NCBI GenBank assembly: GCA_934643455.1
Contig: CAKUBV010000004.1
Location: 124,001 to 188,000 of the forward strand
Reading direction: 5' to 3'
Origin: Candidatus Proelusimicrobium excrementi
GTDB lineage: Bacteria > Elusimicrobiota > Elusimicrobia > Elusimicrobiales > Elusimicrobiaceae
DNA: 64,000 nt
Shown: piece after piece, positions 25,496 through 33,990 of the stretch
Numbering within the stretch: the first letter of the stretch is position 1
Layout: every line of letters begins with the position of its first letter
Position numbers and translations under genes: made by a program
Notes under the pieces: model-generated
Told to the model about the DNA's origin: nothing
Seen by the model: only the letters and a program-made list of their open reading frames with translations
Database searches by the model: none

Positions 25496-25708
25496 ATGAT
25501 GAGAATCATTGCTAAAATGCACTTGGCCTACGCCAATGCGATTGAAAACGTAAAAAATAAAAAAGGACAGAACACCATCGAGTATTTGTTCATGCTCGGT
25601 ATTATCGTCGTCGTGGTTGGTATCGTCGGCGGTTTGATCAAAACGTTTATGCCTGAACTCTTTGAAAACATTAAAGGCAAAATCTTGGGCCAGGCGGGCG
25701 AACTGTAA
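25496..25708 (+). CDS. flp: Flp-type major pilin
   Basis: 70 residues from the ATG at 25496, chosen because a GGAGG site lies 8 bases upstream; an earlier in-frame start has no site. After a 28-residue basic leader comes KKGQNTIEYLFMLGIIVVVVGIV, with the G|Q cleavage point, E at +5 and Y next to it, the Flp consensus. The mature part would be about 42 residues, normal for a Tad pilin. It is followed by tadE, cpaB, cpaC and the ATPase gene. The long leader is normal for Flp. Confidence 0.88.
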   Translation: MMRIIAKMHLAYANAIENVKNKKGQNTIEYLFMLGIIVVVVGIVGGLIKTFMPELFENIKGKILGQAGEL

Positions 25709-25715
25709 TTTGAAA

Positions 25716-26186
25716 ATGATAAAGAAACGTGATGGCCAAACGGTTATAGAGTTGATTTTGATTCTGCCGGTTTTTATGATGATAATATTCGTCGTCTTAG
25801 AGCTGGGGAATATGGCCTATCACACGATTTTGGCGCATCACGTTTCTTATGAGCTTGCAAGGGTGGGATCCCTTGTAGGCGTAAAAAAAGCGAGCGGCAA
25901 GACGGACAGCCAAAGGGTCAACAGCAAAATGAAAGAGGCCCTTAACAAAATGTTCGGCTTGAGGGGAGCTCAAAGCATGCAGTTTTCCGCAGTATTGCAA
26001 AAAACGGGTACGGACCCGCAGGTAAGAACGCATGCCAATGAAGATTTAGTCGTAACTTTGGTGTATAAGGTAAATTTGTTGTTTCCTCTTACCAGCTATA
26101 TTTTTGCCGATGAGCCTAAAAGGTTCGGCATAAAAAGGATAAAAGCTACGGTAAGAATGCCGGTGGAGCGCCCTCTGATAAACTGA
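25716..26186 (+). CDS. TadE-like pseudopilin
   Basis: 156 residues from the ATG at 25716, seven bases after the pilin stop. KKRDGQTVIELILILPVFMMIIFVVLELGNM at the N-terminus has the prepilin-like G-Q-x-x-x-E motif and the TadE pattern E-x-x-L-x-x-P-x-x-x-x-x-x-x-x-x-x-E. The rest is a soluble domain with beta character (EDLVVTLVYKVNLLFPLTSY). TadE and TadF are minor pilins that prime Tad pilus assembly in the periplasm. No clear ribosome-binding site, so it is probably translated by coupling to flp. Confidence 0.82.
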   Translation: MIKKRDGQTVIELILILPVFMMIIFVVLELGNMAYHTILAHHVSYELARVGSLVGVKKASGKTDSQRVNSKMKEALNKMFGLRGAQSMQFSAVLQKTGTDPQVRTHANEDLVVTLVYKVNLLFPLTSYIFADEPKRFGIKRIKATVRMPVERPLIN

Positions 26187-26266
26187 GGGACTGTTTGGTA
26201 AGTTTTTATTTTATTAAGTTTGTATTTCGGATTTTTATTATTAAGCAGTTTTTAAAGGAGCTTTAA

Positions 26267-27022
26267 ATGAACAAAAAGAATATTCTGCTTCCGGTAGTGA
26301 TAGCTATCGCGGCAGCTTTAATATACTATTTTGTGCTTTATATGGCGCAGGGTAAGATTAAGGAAACTTCCAAAATGGAAAAGGTCGCGGTTGCGGCCGT
26401 TGATTTGCCGGAAGGCAGAATCATTACTAGGAACAATATCAGGGAAGTTGAAATCCCCACGGCTTATATACAGAAAGACGCCTATGTAATTTCCAGAGGC
26501 GCAAATATAGCCGAAATTGAAAATTTGGTTACCAAAGTCGCCATAGCAAGGGGCAATCAGATAACAAAACCCTCCATTACCAGCCTAAGCCCGGAATCCG
26601 GCATCAGCCTTAAAGTAATGCCTTCTTACAGGGCGTTCATTCTGCCGGTTGACAGCAATGTTTCCAGCTTGATTAAGCCCGGCGATAAAGTTGACATACT
26701 GCTTACTTTTGACGCTATGATTAAAAGCGGCGGCAAAGAAAAAATGACGGCCACGATTTTGCAGGATATCCCGGTGCTTGGCGTAGGCAGCAATTTGGGC
26801 CAGGGGTTGGATTCAGCCTCAAGAGCGGCCAATGCCGAAAGGGAAGCCAACAATGCGGCATTTTCCGACAGAGCGGTGCTCAGCTTGTCAGTGTCCCCAC
26901 CGGAAGCGCAGTATTTGGCTTTGGCTCAGGAAGAAGGTGTTATTACGGTTATCGTAAGGTCTAACGGCGATACTAAAGTGTTACCGATAGAAATTTCCAG
27001 CTTCTCTAAACTGTTTAGCTAA
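26267..27022 (+). CDS. cpaB: Flp pilus assembly protein CpaB (RcpC)
   Basis: 251 residues with an N-terminal membrane helix (PVVIAIAAALIYYFVLYMAQG). The SAF-like domain starts with KVAVAAVDLPEGRIITRNNIREVEIPTAYI, then ITKPSITSLS, followed by the CpaB/RcpC domain (VDSNVSSLIKPGDKVDILLTF, VPVLGVG-like VLGVGSN, SVSPPEAQYLALAQEEGVITVIVRS). It is a periplasmic component that binds the secretin and perhaps peptidoglycan. An AAGGAG site precedes the ATG. It is placed directly before the secretin gene, as is usual in Tad loci. Confidence 0.93.
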   Translation: MNKKNILLPVVIAIAAALIYYFVLYMAQGKIKETSKMEKVAVAAVDLPEGRIITRNNIREVEIPTAYIQKDAYVISRGANIAEIENLVTKVAIARGNQITKPSITSLSPESGISLKVMPSYRAFILPVDSNVSSLIKPGDKVDILLTFDAMIKSGGKEKMTATILQDIPVLGVGSNLGQGLDSASRAANAEREANNAAFSDRAVLSLSVSPPEAQYLALAQEEGVITVIVRSNGDTKVLPIEISSFSKLFS

Positions 27023-27057
27023 AGGGATTTAAAATTATTTAAGGAAATTAAAACTAT

Positions 27058-27801
27058 ATGAAAAATAAAAAACATGTTTTAAAAGCTTTAACCTTACTAT
27101 TGGCTTTGGGCGCGCTTGCCGTAAGCGCCCACGCCAAGAAGACGGAACTTGTGGCCGTCAGCGCGGATATCGTTGAAATCAGCGGTTCTTTAACGACTTC
27201 GAAAGGCTTTGCCTGGAACCAGCTGTTGGATTTCAGCGAAAGCGAAATACCGGGCATATTTTCAATAGGCGAGTTTGAAAGAAAATCTTTGCTTAACACC
27301 CGTTTGAAACTCATGGAAAACGAAGGCAAAGCGCAGATCCTTTCCAACCCCAAGGTTATTGCTCGTTCCAATACCAGTGCCAACTTTTCCGCGGGCGGTC
27401 AAATCCCGTACCCGGTTGTAAGCGACAGGAACGTCGGCACCGAAATGAAGGAATACGGCGTCAAGCTGGACGTAATGCCGACGATTATCCCCGAAAGGAA
27501 CAATATCATAGTAGTACAGCTGGAAATCGAACTTTCCAACCCGGATTATTCCCGCTCATTGACGATTAACGGTTCCACGGTGCCTTCCATGACCAAAAGG
27601 TTTTTACGTTCGGAAGTGGAACTCAGCAGCGGTGAAACTTTGGTTATCGGCGGCCTTAAAAGCAGCACCAGAAGCGTAGCCGAAGACAGAGTGCCTATAC
27701 TCGGCAAAATCCCTTTGATAGGTTTGCTTTTTAAGAATAAAGACATTACGGAAGAACAGAGATCCCTCTTCTTATTCATTACGGTAGAAATCGTGGAGTA
27801 A
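27058..27801 (+). CDS. cpaC: Short Tad secretin (CpaC/RcpA-like)
   Basis: 247 residues with a signal peptide (LLLALGALAVSAHA). From about residue 80 the secretin core is clear: RLKLMENEGKAQILSNPKVIA, then FSAGGQIPYPVVSD, YGVKLDVMPTI, SSGETLVIGGLKSS, and VPILGKIPLIGLLFKNKD followed by LFLFITVEIV. Normal CpaC proteins are 400-600 residues with extra N-terminal BON and ring-building domains; these are almost absent here, with only about 60 residues ahead of the core. It is bounded by cpaB and the ATPase gene, and no frameshift is seen, so the short form is likely real. Confidence 0.88.
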   Translation: MKNKKHVLKALTLLLALGALAVSAHAKKTELVAVSADIVEISGSLTTSKGFAWNQLLDFSESEIPGIFSIGEFERKSLLNTRLKLMENEGKAQILSNPKVIARSNTSANFSAGGQIPYPVVSDRNVGTEMKEYGVKLDVMPTIIPERNNIIVVQLEIELSNPDYSRSLTINGSTVPSMTKRFLRSEVELSSGETLVIGGLKSSTRSVAEDRVPILGKIPLIGLLFKNKDITEEQRSLFLFITVEIVE

Positions 27802-27805
27802 CTTT

Positions 27806-30025
27806 ATGGAAGATACGCAGGCTTTATCCGGCACACCCAGAGTAATAGCTTTTACGGGGCCTAAAGAGGGCGTCGGTAAGACGACTCTTGTGCTAAATTT
27901 GGCGATAGCTTGGGCCGAAATGCAAAAAAGGCCTGTGCTTATAGTTCCGCTTGATCCTTTGGCTAGGCAGGAACACGGGTTTTATTTGGGCATCAGAAAG
28001 CCTGTTACCGTGGCCGATCTCGTACGCGCTTTAGGTTCCGGCGCGATAGCCATAGCCGGCGGTCTTTTAAGAGGTAAAGTTTCCATGACGCAGGTGGGCG
28101 TCGGCGTACTGCCGCTCGGTTCCACCAGGCAGGAGGTTTCTTTAATATCTCCCAAAATCCTGCTGCCTATGCTTTCCAGGCTTCAGCAGACTTTTGATAT
28201 TTTCCTTGATGTGGATTCCAGCTTTCCTATGGAATCTTTCGCCTTTGATATTGCCGACAAAATCTTCTGGGTTACAAACTGCACCCGCTCCCATTTAAAC
28301 ACCGCGGTTGCCATGTTTACCGATTTTAAGGAAATGCACTTCCCTATTGACCGCATAGAAATAATCTGCAACCAGTATAACTTGCCCGGCGCGATAGATC
28401 ACGAGGAAGTAAACCAATTTTTTATAAAATTAGGCCGCGAACCGATAGTATATCTTACTTGGGAAGAAAGCGTATTTGAATCTTCCAATAAGAGGGAAAT
28501 AGAAATATTGGTCAACCGCAGTTCCCTTTGGGTTCAGGAAGGGCTTAAACCGATTTTAAAAGTTATTGAAGATACACCGGCCGGCGAAAAGAACTGGTCC
28601 ACGGTGGTGCCCGACAGCGAATTCGTGTCCGCTTCCAAAAATATTTGGGAGGCCGCCACGGCCTTAAGCGGCGTTGCGAAAGGGCCCAATCATATAGACG
28701 GCGGGGATTCCGATCTTTCTTACTGGGATTCTTTAAAACAGCAGGTTCATAAAGACGTAATCAAAACTTTGGAAGTTGAACGTATCGTCATCAGCGAAGA
28801 AGGCAGCCAAAACGAGCAGACCAGAAAGCGCGTTTCGGTAATTATTGACGAAGTTCTGCGTAAAAAGGCCAATGTCCAACTTTCAAGGGATCAAAAAGTC
28901 AGATTTATCAACGAACTTTTGGACGAAATTTTGGGCCTCGGCCCTTTGGAAGCTTTGATGAGGGACCCGTCCGTTACCGAAATCATGGTAAACGCCTATG
29001 ATAAAATCTTCATAGAGCAGAAAGGTAAACTTACCCTTACAAGGTATAAATTCCGCAACAATGACCAAGTCGTACAAGTCATTAAAAGGATTGTGGCCCC
29101 GCTCGGCAGGCGTATTGACGAATCCGTCCCGCTGGTCGACGCAAGGCTTAAAGACGGTTCCCGTGTAAACGCGATTATCGCGCCTTTGGCGGTTTCCGGG
29201 CCTTCGCTCACGATAAGGCGTTTCTCCCAAAAGCCGTTCGGACCGGAAGATTATTACCGCTTCGGCACTATTGACAGGCCGACGATGTACTTCCTTGAGT
29301 GCTGTGTCAAACTCAGAAAGAACATTATTATTTGCGGCGGTACAGGTACAGGTAAAACAACATTTTTAAACGCTCTTTCCAGCTATATTCCGGAAAACGA
29401 GCGTATCGTAACCGTGGAAGACACCGCGGAGTTAAGACTTCAGCAGGAACACTGGGTTTCTTTGGAAAGCAGGCCGGCCAACATTGAAGGCAAAGGCGAA
29501 ATAACCATTAAAGATCTTGTTAAGAACTGTCTGCGTATGAGGCCGGACAGAATCGTAGTCGGTGAGTGCCGCGGCTCGGAAGCTTTGGACATGTTGCAAG
29601 CCATGAACACCGGCCACGAAGGTTCTTTGGCCACGATTCACGCCAATACTCCGCGCGACGGTTTAACCCGTCTTGAAGCAATGTGTATGATGGCCAGTGC
29701 GGATTTGCCGATTTGGGCTATCAGGGAAATGATTTCCTCCGCCGTGAACATGATAGTTCAGCTTTCAAGGTTCTCTGACGGAAGCAGAAAGGTTACTTAC
29801 GTAACGGAAATTTGCGGGCAGAAAGACAACGCAATACAAAGCAAGGATTTGTTCCGCTATATCCAAACCGGCGTAAACAAAGAAGGGAAAGTGGAAGGCG
29901 TTTTCGCCGCGACGGGCGAACTGCCTACATTCTTCCACGAGTTTAAAGCCAAAGGCATTGACGTGCCCAAGGAAACTTTTGACCGCCCGGATACTTCGGC
30001 CCGCAAGGAAGAAGCGGCGGCTTAA
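27806..30025 (+). CDS. TadZ-TadA (CpaE-CpaF) fusion ATPase
   Basis: 739 residues combining two Tad proteins usually made from separate genes. The N-terminal part (about 10-260) is a MinD/CpaE-like localisation ATPase, with GPKEGVGKTT (18-27), LIVPLDPLARQ and DIFLDVDSSF. After a linker the C-terminal part (about 330-720) is the CpaF/TadA secretion motor: VNAYDKIFIEQKGKL, a Walker A GGTGTGKTTF near 510, VEDTAELRL, MRPDRIVVGECRGSEALDML and HEGSLATIHANTPRD. The fused form should place polar targeting and pilus polymerisation in one polypeptide. It starts five bases after cpaC, and all motor motifs are intact. Confidence 0.93.
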   Translation: MEDTQALSGTPRVIAFTGPKEGVGKTTLVLNLAIAWAEMQKRPVLIVPLDPLARQEHGFYLGIRKPVTVADLVRALGSGAIAIAGGLLRGKVSMTQVGVGVLPLGSTRQEVSLISPKILLPMLSRLQQTFDIFLDVDSSFPMESFAFDIADKIFWVTNCTRSHLNTAVAMFTDFKEMHFPIDRIEIICNQYNLPGAIDHEEVNQFFIKLGREPIVYLTWEESVFESSNKREIEILVNRSSLWVQEGLKPILKVIEDTPAGEKNWSTVVPDSEFVSASKNIWEAATALSGVAKGPNHIDGGDSDLSYWDSLKQQVHKDVIKTLEVERIVISEEGSQNEQTRKRVSVIIDEVLRKKANVQLSRDQKVRFINELLDEILGLGPLEALMRDPSVTEIMVNAYDKIFIEQKGKLTLTRYKFRNNDQVVQVIKRIVAPLGRRIDESVPLVDARLKDGSRVNAIIAPLAVSGPSLTIRRFSQKPFGPEDYYRFGTIDRPTMYFLECCVKLRKNIIICGGTGTGKTTFLNALSSYIPENERIVTVEDTAELRLQQEHWVSLESRPANIEGKGEITIKDLVKNCLRMRPDRIVVGECRGSEALDMLQAMNTGHEGSLATIHANTPRDGLTRLEAMCMMASADLPIWAIREMISSAVNMIVQLSRFSDGSRKVTYVTEICGQKDNAIQSKDLFRYIQTGVNKEGKVEGVFAATGELPTFFHEFKAKGIDVPKETFDRPDTSARKEEAAA

Positions 30026-30035
30026 GGATTACAAT

Positions 30036-31694
30036 ATGAAATTGCTCAGAAATATTTTTATAGCTTTGTCGGTCTTGGCGGCGGGTGTTTCGCAATCATA
30101 CGCTCAGCGCGTATTTACGGAAAACCAAAGCGAAAGGATAGCCTGCGCCAAAGAAAGGCTTTACGCAATTTATACTTTCTTGGATGCTTCAAAACCGAGC
30201 GACCAGAAAAAATACGAACCTGCCGCCTGCGGTACCGGCGCCAAAGGCGTGAATATGCCTAAATATCTGGAAAAGATACTGCCTGAAATGGATATGAGAA
30301 GATTATGGCAGGTTTCCGGCGAAGGCAGCGGTACGGAATTTTACAGCGAAGCCGAAATTTGGCGTCAGCCGATAGGCTTGGTGTTCAACTTTTTGGAACT
30401 GATGGAACAAATCAACAGCGGCAGTGCGTATACCACTACCGAAACGGTTGAAAGAATTACAAGATTTAAAACCCAAATGATGGTTTATATCGACAGGCTT
30501 AAAAGCAGACCTTCAAACTATGAACTGCGCACCAGTATGGAAGGCCGCGGACGCTCGATAATCGCCACTTTGGATTTGATTGATTCCGAAATGGGCAGCG
30601 TATTGGAATCGTTTAAAGTTTCTCCCAGATTGTGGCGTTCCAAATTCAGAAAAGCCGTTATGGGCATAACGACGCTTTCAAACAGCCTTTACGGTGATAT
30701 TGTTACGGTTAATCCGCGCTTAATGCCGCTGGAACTTTCCATGGAAGACAATAAAAAGAGTTCTTCCGATATTTACAGGGCCCAGCGCGACAGAAAATTA
30801 AAGGCCGACAACAGCCTTATGATAACCGTTTTTATGCTTATGGGCACTTTGGCCGTTTTTATCAGCGGGTATATGCTGATTTCGGATAAAAACGACCAGC
30901 TCGCCAAAGCCATCGGCCAGTATATGCAGAAAAGTTCCGTTTGGGCCGACGACTTCAGCAGACAGTTTTTGGATATTAACGTAAAATACATAGTCTTGGG
31001 CACTTTATTGCTGTTTTGCGTAATCGGTGCGATATTCGGCGCCGGCGCTGGCGGTTTTACGGGAGTCTTGCTCTTTGCGGTATTTTTCGCCATGGGTCTT
31101 ACTTTCGGGCTTAAAATGCCGGGTATAGTTTTAAATATCCTTAAAAAACGCCGCGGCGAGAAAATAAACGCCCAGCTTATGGACGCTTTGATTTTGCTTT
31201 CAAACTCCCTTAAATCGGGTATGGATATCGTACAGGGTTTTGATATGGTTTCAAGGGATTTAAGGCCGCCTATATCAGATGAGTTTTCTTTGGTAATCAA
31301 AAACTATAAATTGGGCTCTCCTTTTGAGAAAGCTCTTGAAGGCATGGAAGACCGCGTGGACTCAAGGCTGCTTTCCTATATGGTTAAAGCAATAGTTTTG
31401 CAGCGTCAGGTCGGCGGTAATTTGACGAAGATTTTTGAACGCATCGTGGAGAACATCAGGGAAGAAAGCAAGCTGGAAGAAAAGCTGCAGGCCATGACGG
31501 CCCAGCAGAGAATACAGGCCATAGTCGTCGGCGTAATGCCTTGGGTTATGGTCGGCGTAATGTTCATGTTCCAGCCCGACATTATGGTAAGCTTTTACAC
31601 CTCTACGGTGGGTATTATAGTACTGGCTTTTTGTATATTCTGGATCGGCGTCGGTATTAAACTGGTAAACAAATTAGGGGAGATAAAGGTATAA
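30036..31694 (+). CDS. tadB: TadB-like platform protein with secreted N-terminal extension
   Basis: 552 residues from the ATG at 30036 (MKLLRNIFIALSVLAAGVSQSYA), which removes an upstream in-frame overlap with the fusion gene. The first 24 residues look like a signal peptide, and the next roughly 240 residues are polar and helical. Then come membrane helices, and a GspF-like domain: INAQLMDALILLSNSLKSGMDIVQG, FDMVSRDL, RLLSYMVKAIVLQRQVGGNLTKIFERI, with closing helices. TadB and TadC form the inner-membrane platform of Tad pili. The extension is not part of usual TadB and would lie in the periplasm. Confidence 0.85.
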   Translation: MKLLRNIFIALSVLAAGVSQSYAQRVFTENQSERIACAKERLYAIYTFLDASKPSDQKKYEPAACGTGAKGVNMPKYLEKILPEMDMRRLWQVSGEGSGTEFYSEAEIWRQPIGLVFNFLELMEQINSGSAYTTTETVERITRFKTQMMVYIDRLKSRPSNYELRTSMEGRGRSIIATLDLIDSEMGSVLESFKVSPRLWRSKFRKAVMGITTLSNSLYGDIVTVNPRLMPLELSMEDNKKSSSDIYRAQRDRKLKADNSLMITVFMLMGTLAVFISGYMLISDKNDQLAKAIGQYMQKSSVWADDFSRQFLDINVKYIVLGTLLLFCVIGAIFGAGAGGFTGVLLFAVFFAMGLTFGLKMPGIVLNILKKRRGEKINAQLMDALILLSNSLKSGMDIVQGFDMVSRDLRPPISDEFSLVIKNYKLGSPFEKALEGMEDRVDSRLLSYMVKAIVLQRQVGGNLTKIFERIVENIREESKLEEKLQAMTAQQRIQAIVVGVMPWVMVGVMFMFQPDIMVSFYTSTVGIIVLAFCIFWIGVGIKLVNKLGEIKV

Positions 31695-31696
31695 TT

Positions 31697-32587
31697 ATGA
31701 ACATGGGTACATATACGGTAATTATGCTTATTGTGGCTTTGTTCGGCTCCATAGCCGTGATGGTGGCCGTCTTGAGGTTGCTTTCTCCGGCGGAGGAAAA
31801 GACCAACATCGCCGACTTGGAGGCCAAGCAAATAAAGTCCACCTCCAGCTTCGCGAGGCTGCACCCTCAGGAGAGGTTTATAGACAGGGTCGCCTTGTTT
31901 ACCCTTAACACTTTTAAACTGCAAAAGCCGCTGGAAGAAATTTGCATGCTTATGGGAAGCCCGGCAAAGCCTCAGCCGGTTGATATTTTGTATTATAAAA
32001 TATATTGCGCGATAGGCCTTCCTATTTTGCTTATGCTGGTGTTTAAATCGCCTATACTTATAGTAACCGCGCCTTTGGGCTTTTATCTGCCGGATTTGAA
32101 ATATAAGGGCGAGATACAAAAGCGTCAGCAGGAAATGCTGGGCAACTTCGCCACTACGGTGGACTTGACGGCCCTGATTATTGAATCCGGTTTGGATTAC
32201 ATGACGGCTTTTGAAAGGATTATAAAAATAGCCAAACAGAAAACTTTGCTTGAAGTTGAGATTGAAAAAACTTTAAATGAAACCAAGCTCGGTTATTCCC
32301 GCCGCGAAGCTTTGGAAAGACTGGCGGCGCGTACGGGCGTTCAGGATATACGTTCTTTCGTCGGGTTGATAGTACAATCGGACGAATTGGGTACGAGCTT
32401 GGTAGAACTGCTTAGGAACTTCTCCACGGACTTAAGATTCAGAAGGCTTAACAAAGCGGAGAAACTTGCGGCGCAGGCTTCCACCAAAATGTTAATACCG
32501 CTGTTTATTTTCATTTTTCCGGTGGTGTTCATTTTGATTATTGCGCCTATGGTGGCTGATTTTATGACGGGCGGTATGCCCTTTTAA
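31697..32587 (+). CDS. tadC: TadC-like platform protein
   Basis: 296 residues. An N-terminal membrane helix (VIMLIVALFGSIAVMVAVLRLL) is followed by a cytoplasmic loop, two more helices, then the GspF-like domain with LGNFATTVDLTALIIESGLDYMTAFERI, and EALERLAARTGVQDIRSFVGLIVQSDELGTSLVELLRNF, and the final hydrophobic pair. The gene starts two bases after tadB, so the two are probably translated together. It is of normal TadC size. The RxRR-type basic motif and the QSDELGTSL motif are typical of TadC. Confidence 0.9.
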   Translation: MNMGTYTVIMLIVALFGSIAVMVAVLRLLSPAEEKTNIADLEAKQIKSTSSFARLHPQERFIDRVALFTLNTFKLQKPLEEICMLMGSPAKPQPVDILYYKIYCAIGLPILLMLVFKSPILIVTAPLGFYLPDLKYKGEIQKRQQEMLGNFATTVDLTALIIESGLDYMTAFERIIKIAKQKTLLEVEIEKTLNETKLGYSRREALERLAARTGVQDIRSFVGLIVQSDELGTSLVELLRNFSTDLRFRRLNKAEKLAAQASTKMLIPLFIFIFPVVFILIIAPMVADFMTGGMPF

Positions 32588-32599
32588 GAGGAAAAATTT

Positions 32600-33982
32600 A
32601 TGAAAAAATTATTATTTATTATACCTTTGGCGCTTACGGCGCTCAGTCTTAACGCGGCAGACAGGCCCATGAGGGAAAAGGGCAAGGAAGCCGGCATGCT
32701 GCTGGACTTGCAGAAGATATCGCTGGGCACGATTTCAAACGTCGAGCAGAAAAAGCAATATCTTTCCACCGTCCAGCTTGAAAAACAGCGCATTCAGAAT
32801 TACACGCTGAGAATGGTCTATGAAAACGCATATGACCTTTACCGCCGCGGGGACTATCAGCGCGCACATGAACTTGCCAACGTGATTTTGAGCATAGATC
32901 CCAGCCTTACCAAAGCGCAGACTTTATCCAAAGAAGCCGGGCGCATGGCCACTTACGGCACCCTTTCGGAAGACGAAATCGTCAATATGAAATATGAAGA
33001 AGGTATAAACCTTTATAAACACGGCAGATTGGTTGAGGCTCAAAGCAAATTTGAAGAAATTTTAGTTCTTCGTCCGGCCGATTCCAAAGCGAAAGACTGG
33101 GTAAAACGCATTGACAACGAAATCGCCGAAGAACATACCCGCCGCGGCTATTACGCTTATAAAAACGGCGATTACAATGAAGCTTTAAACCAATGGTACA
33201 GCGTGCTCATAATAAAGAAAGAAGACGCCGGCCTTACGGCGAAAATAGCGGAAGTCGAAGCCGAAATGAAAAGGGAAGAAAATCAGAAAACTTTAAACAA
33301 AGCTTTCAGCTTGTATTCCCAGGGCAAACTTATACCCGCTTACAGAGAATTTGAAAAATCTTTGGAGATACAGCCCGGCGAACAGCAGACGCAGAAGTTT
33401 ACCATGCAGCTTAAAGAAGAAATCGCCAAAGGCTATTTTGAAGCCGGAAACAAAGCTTACAGCAACAAAAAGTACAATACGGCCGTGGCAAATTGGAAAG
33501 AAGCCAAAAACTGGGGCTATAACCAAAATGACGTCGCCATGAACATCAAAAGCGCGGAAGCCGCCAAATTGAGAGCCGCTCAGGCAAAGAGGGAAGCCGC
33601 AAATAAACCTGCTCCCGCTGCTCCGGCGACTCAGCCCGATTCCGTGCCGGTGCCGGTTCCTCAGCCGATACAGACCAACCTTCTTGAGGGTGAAGACAGT
33701 GCGGCCACTCCTATAACGCCGCAGCCTTCCGCCCCGCAGGATGTGGGCGAAAATGACTTCCCTACGGCTAATTTGACGGGAAATCAAACCATGATTTCGG
33801 AAGACGCAAGGCAGGCCTCCAACGCCAGGTATATTGTCGGTTCAAAATATTATGCCGAGGGCGATTGGGTAAGAGCGAAGGCGGAGTTCCAAGCGGCTTT
33901 GCAGCTTAATCCCGAAAACTCCGAAGCGGCTTTGGCTTTGAAGAGGATTGACGCCAAAGTAAACAGCGGTTCGGCGTTGTAG
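32600..33982 (+). CDS. Secreted TPR protein of the Tad cluster (TadD-like position)
   Basis: 460 residues with a signal peptide (about 1-19, LLFIIPLALTALSLNA). TPR units run from about residue 75 (YDLYRRGDYQRAHELANVIL, INLYKHGRLVEAQSKFEEIL, YAYKNGDYNEALNQWYSVLI, FSLYSQGKLIPAYREFEKSL, NKAYSNKKYNTAVANWKEAK). A proline-rich linker (about 340-360) follows, then one last TPR (YYAEGDWVRAKAEFQAALQLNPEN). In Tad loci a TPR lipoprotein, TadD, helps the secretin assemble. This protein holds the same place, but has a plain signal peptide, no lipobox, so the TadD role is inferred from context. Confidence 0.75.
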   Translation: MKKLLFIIPLALTALSLNAADRPMREKGKEAGMLLDLQKISLGTISNVEQKKQYLSTVQLEKQRIQNYTLRMVYENAYDLYRRGDYQRAHELANVILSIDPSLTKAQTLSKEAGRMATYGTLSEDEIVNMKYEEGINLYKHGRLVEAQSKFEEILVLRPADSKAKDWVKRIDNEIAEEHTRRGYYAYKNGDYNEALNQWYSVLIIKKEDAGLTAKIAEVEAEMKREENQKTLNKAFSLYSQGKLIPAYREFEKSLEIQPGEQQTQKFTMQLKEEIAKGYFEAGNKAYSNKKYNTAVANWKEAKNWGYNQNDVAMNIKSAEAAKLRAAQAKREAANKPAPAAPATQPDSVPVPVPQPIQTNLLEGEDSAATPITPQPSAPQDVGENDFPTANLTGNQTMISEDARQASNARYIVGSKYYAEGDWVRAKAEFQAALQLNPENSEAALALKRIDAKVNSGSAL

Positions 33983-33990
33983 GTGCTGAT

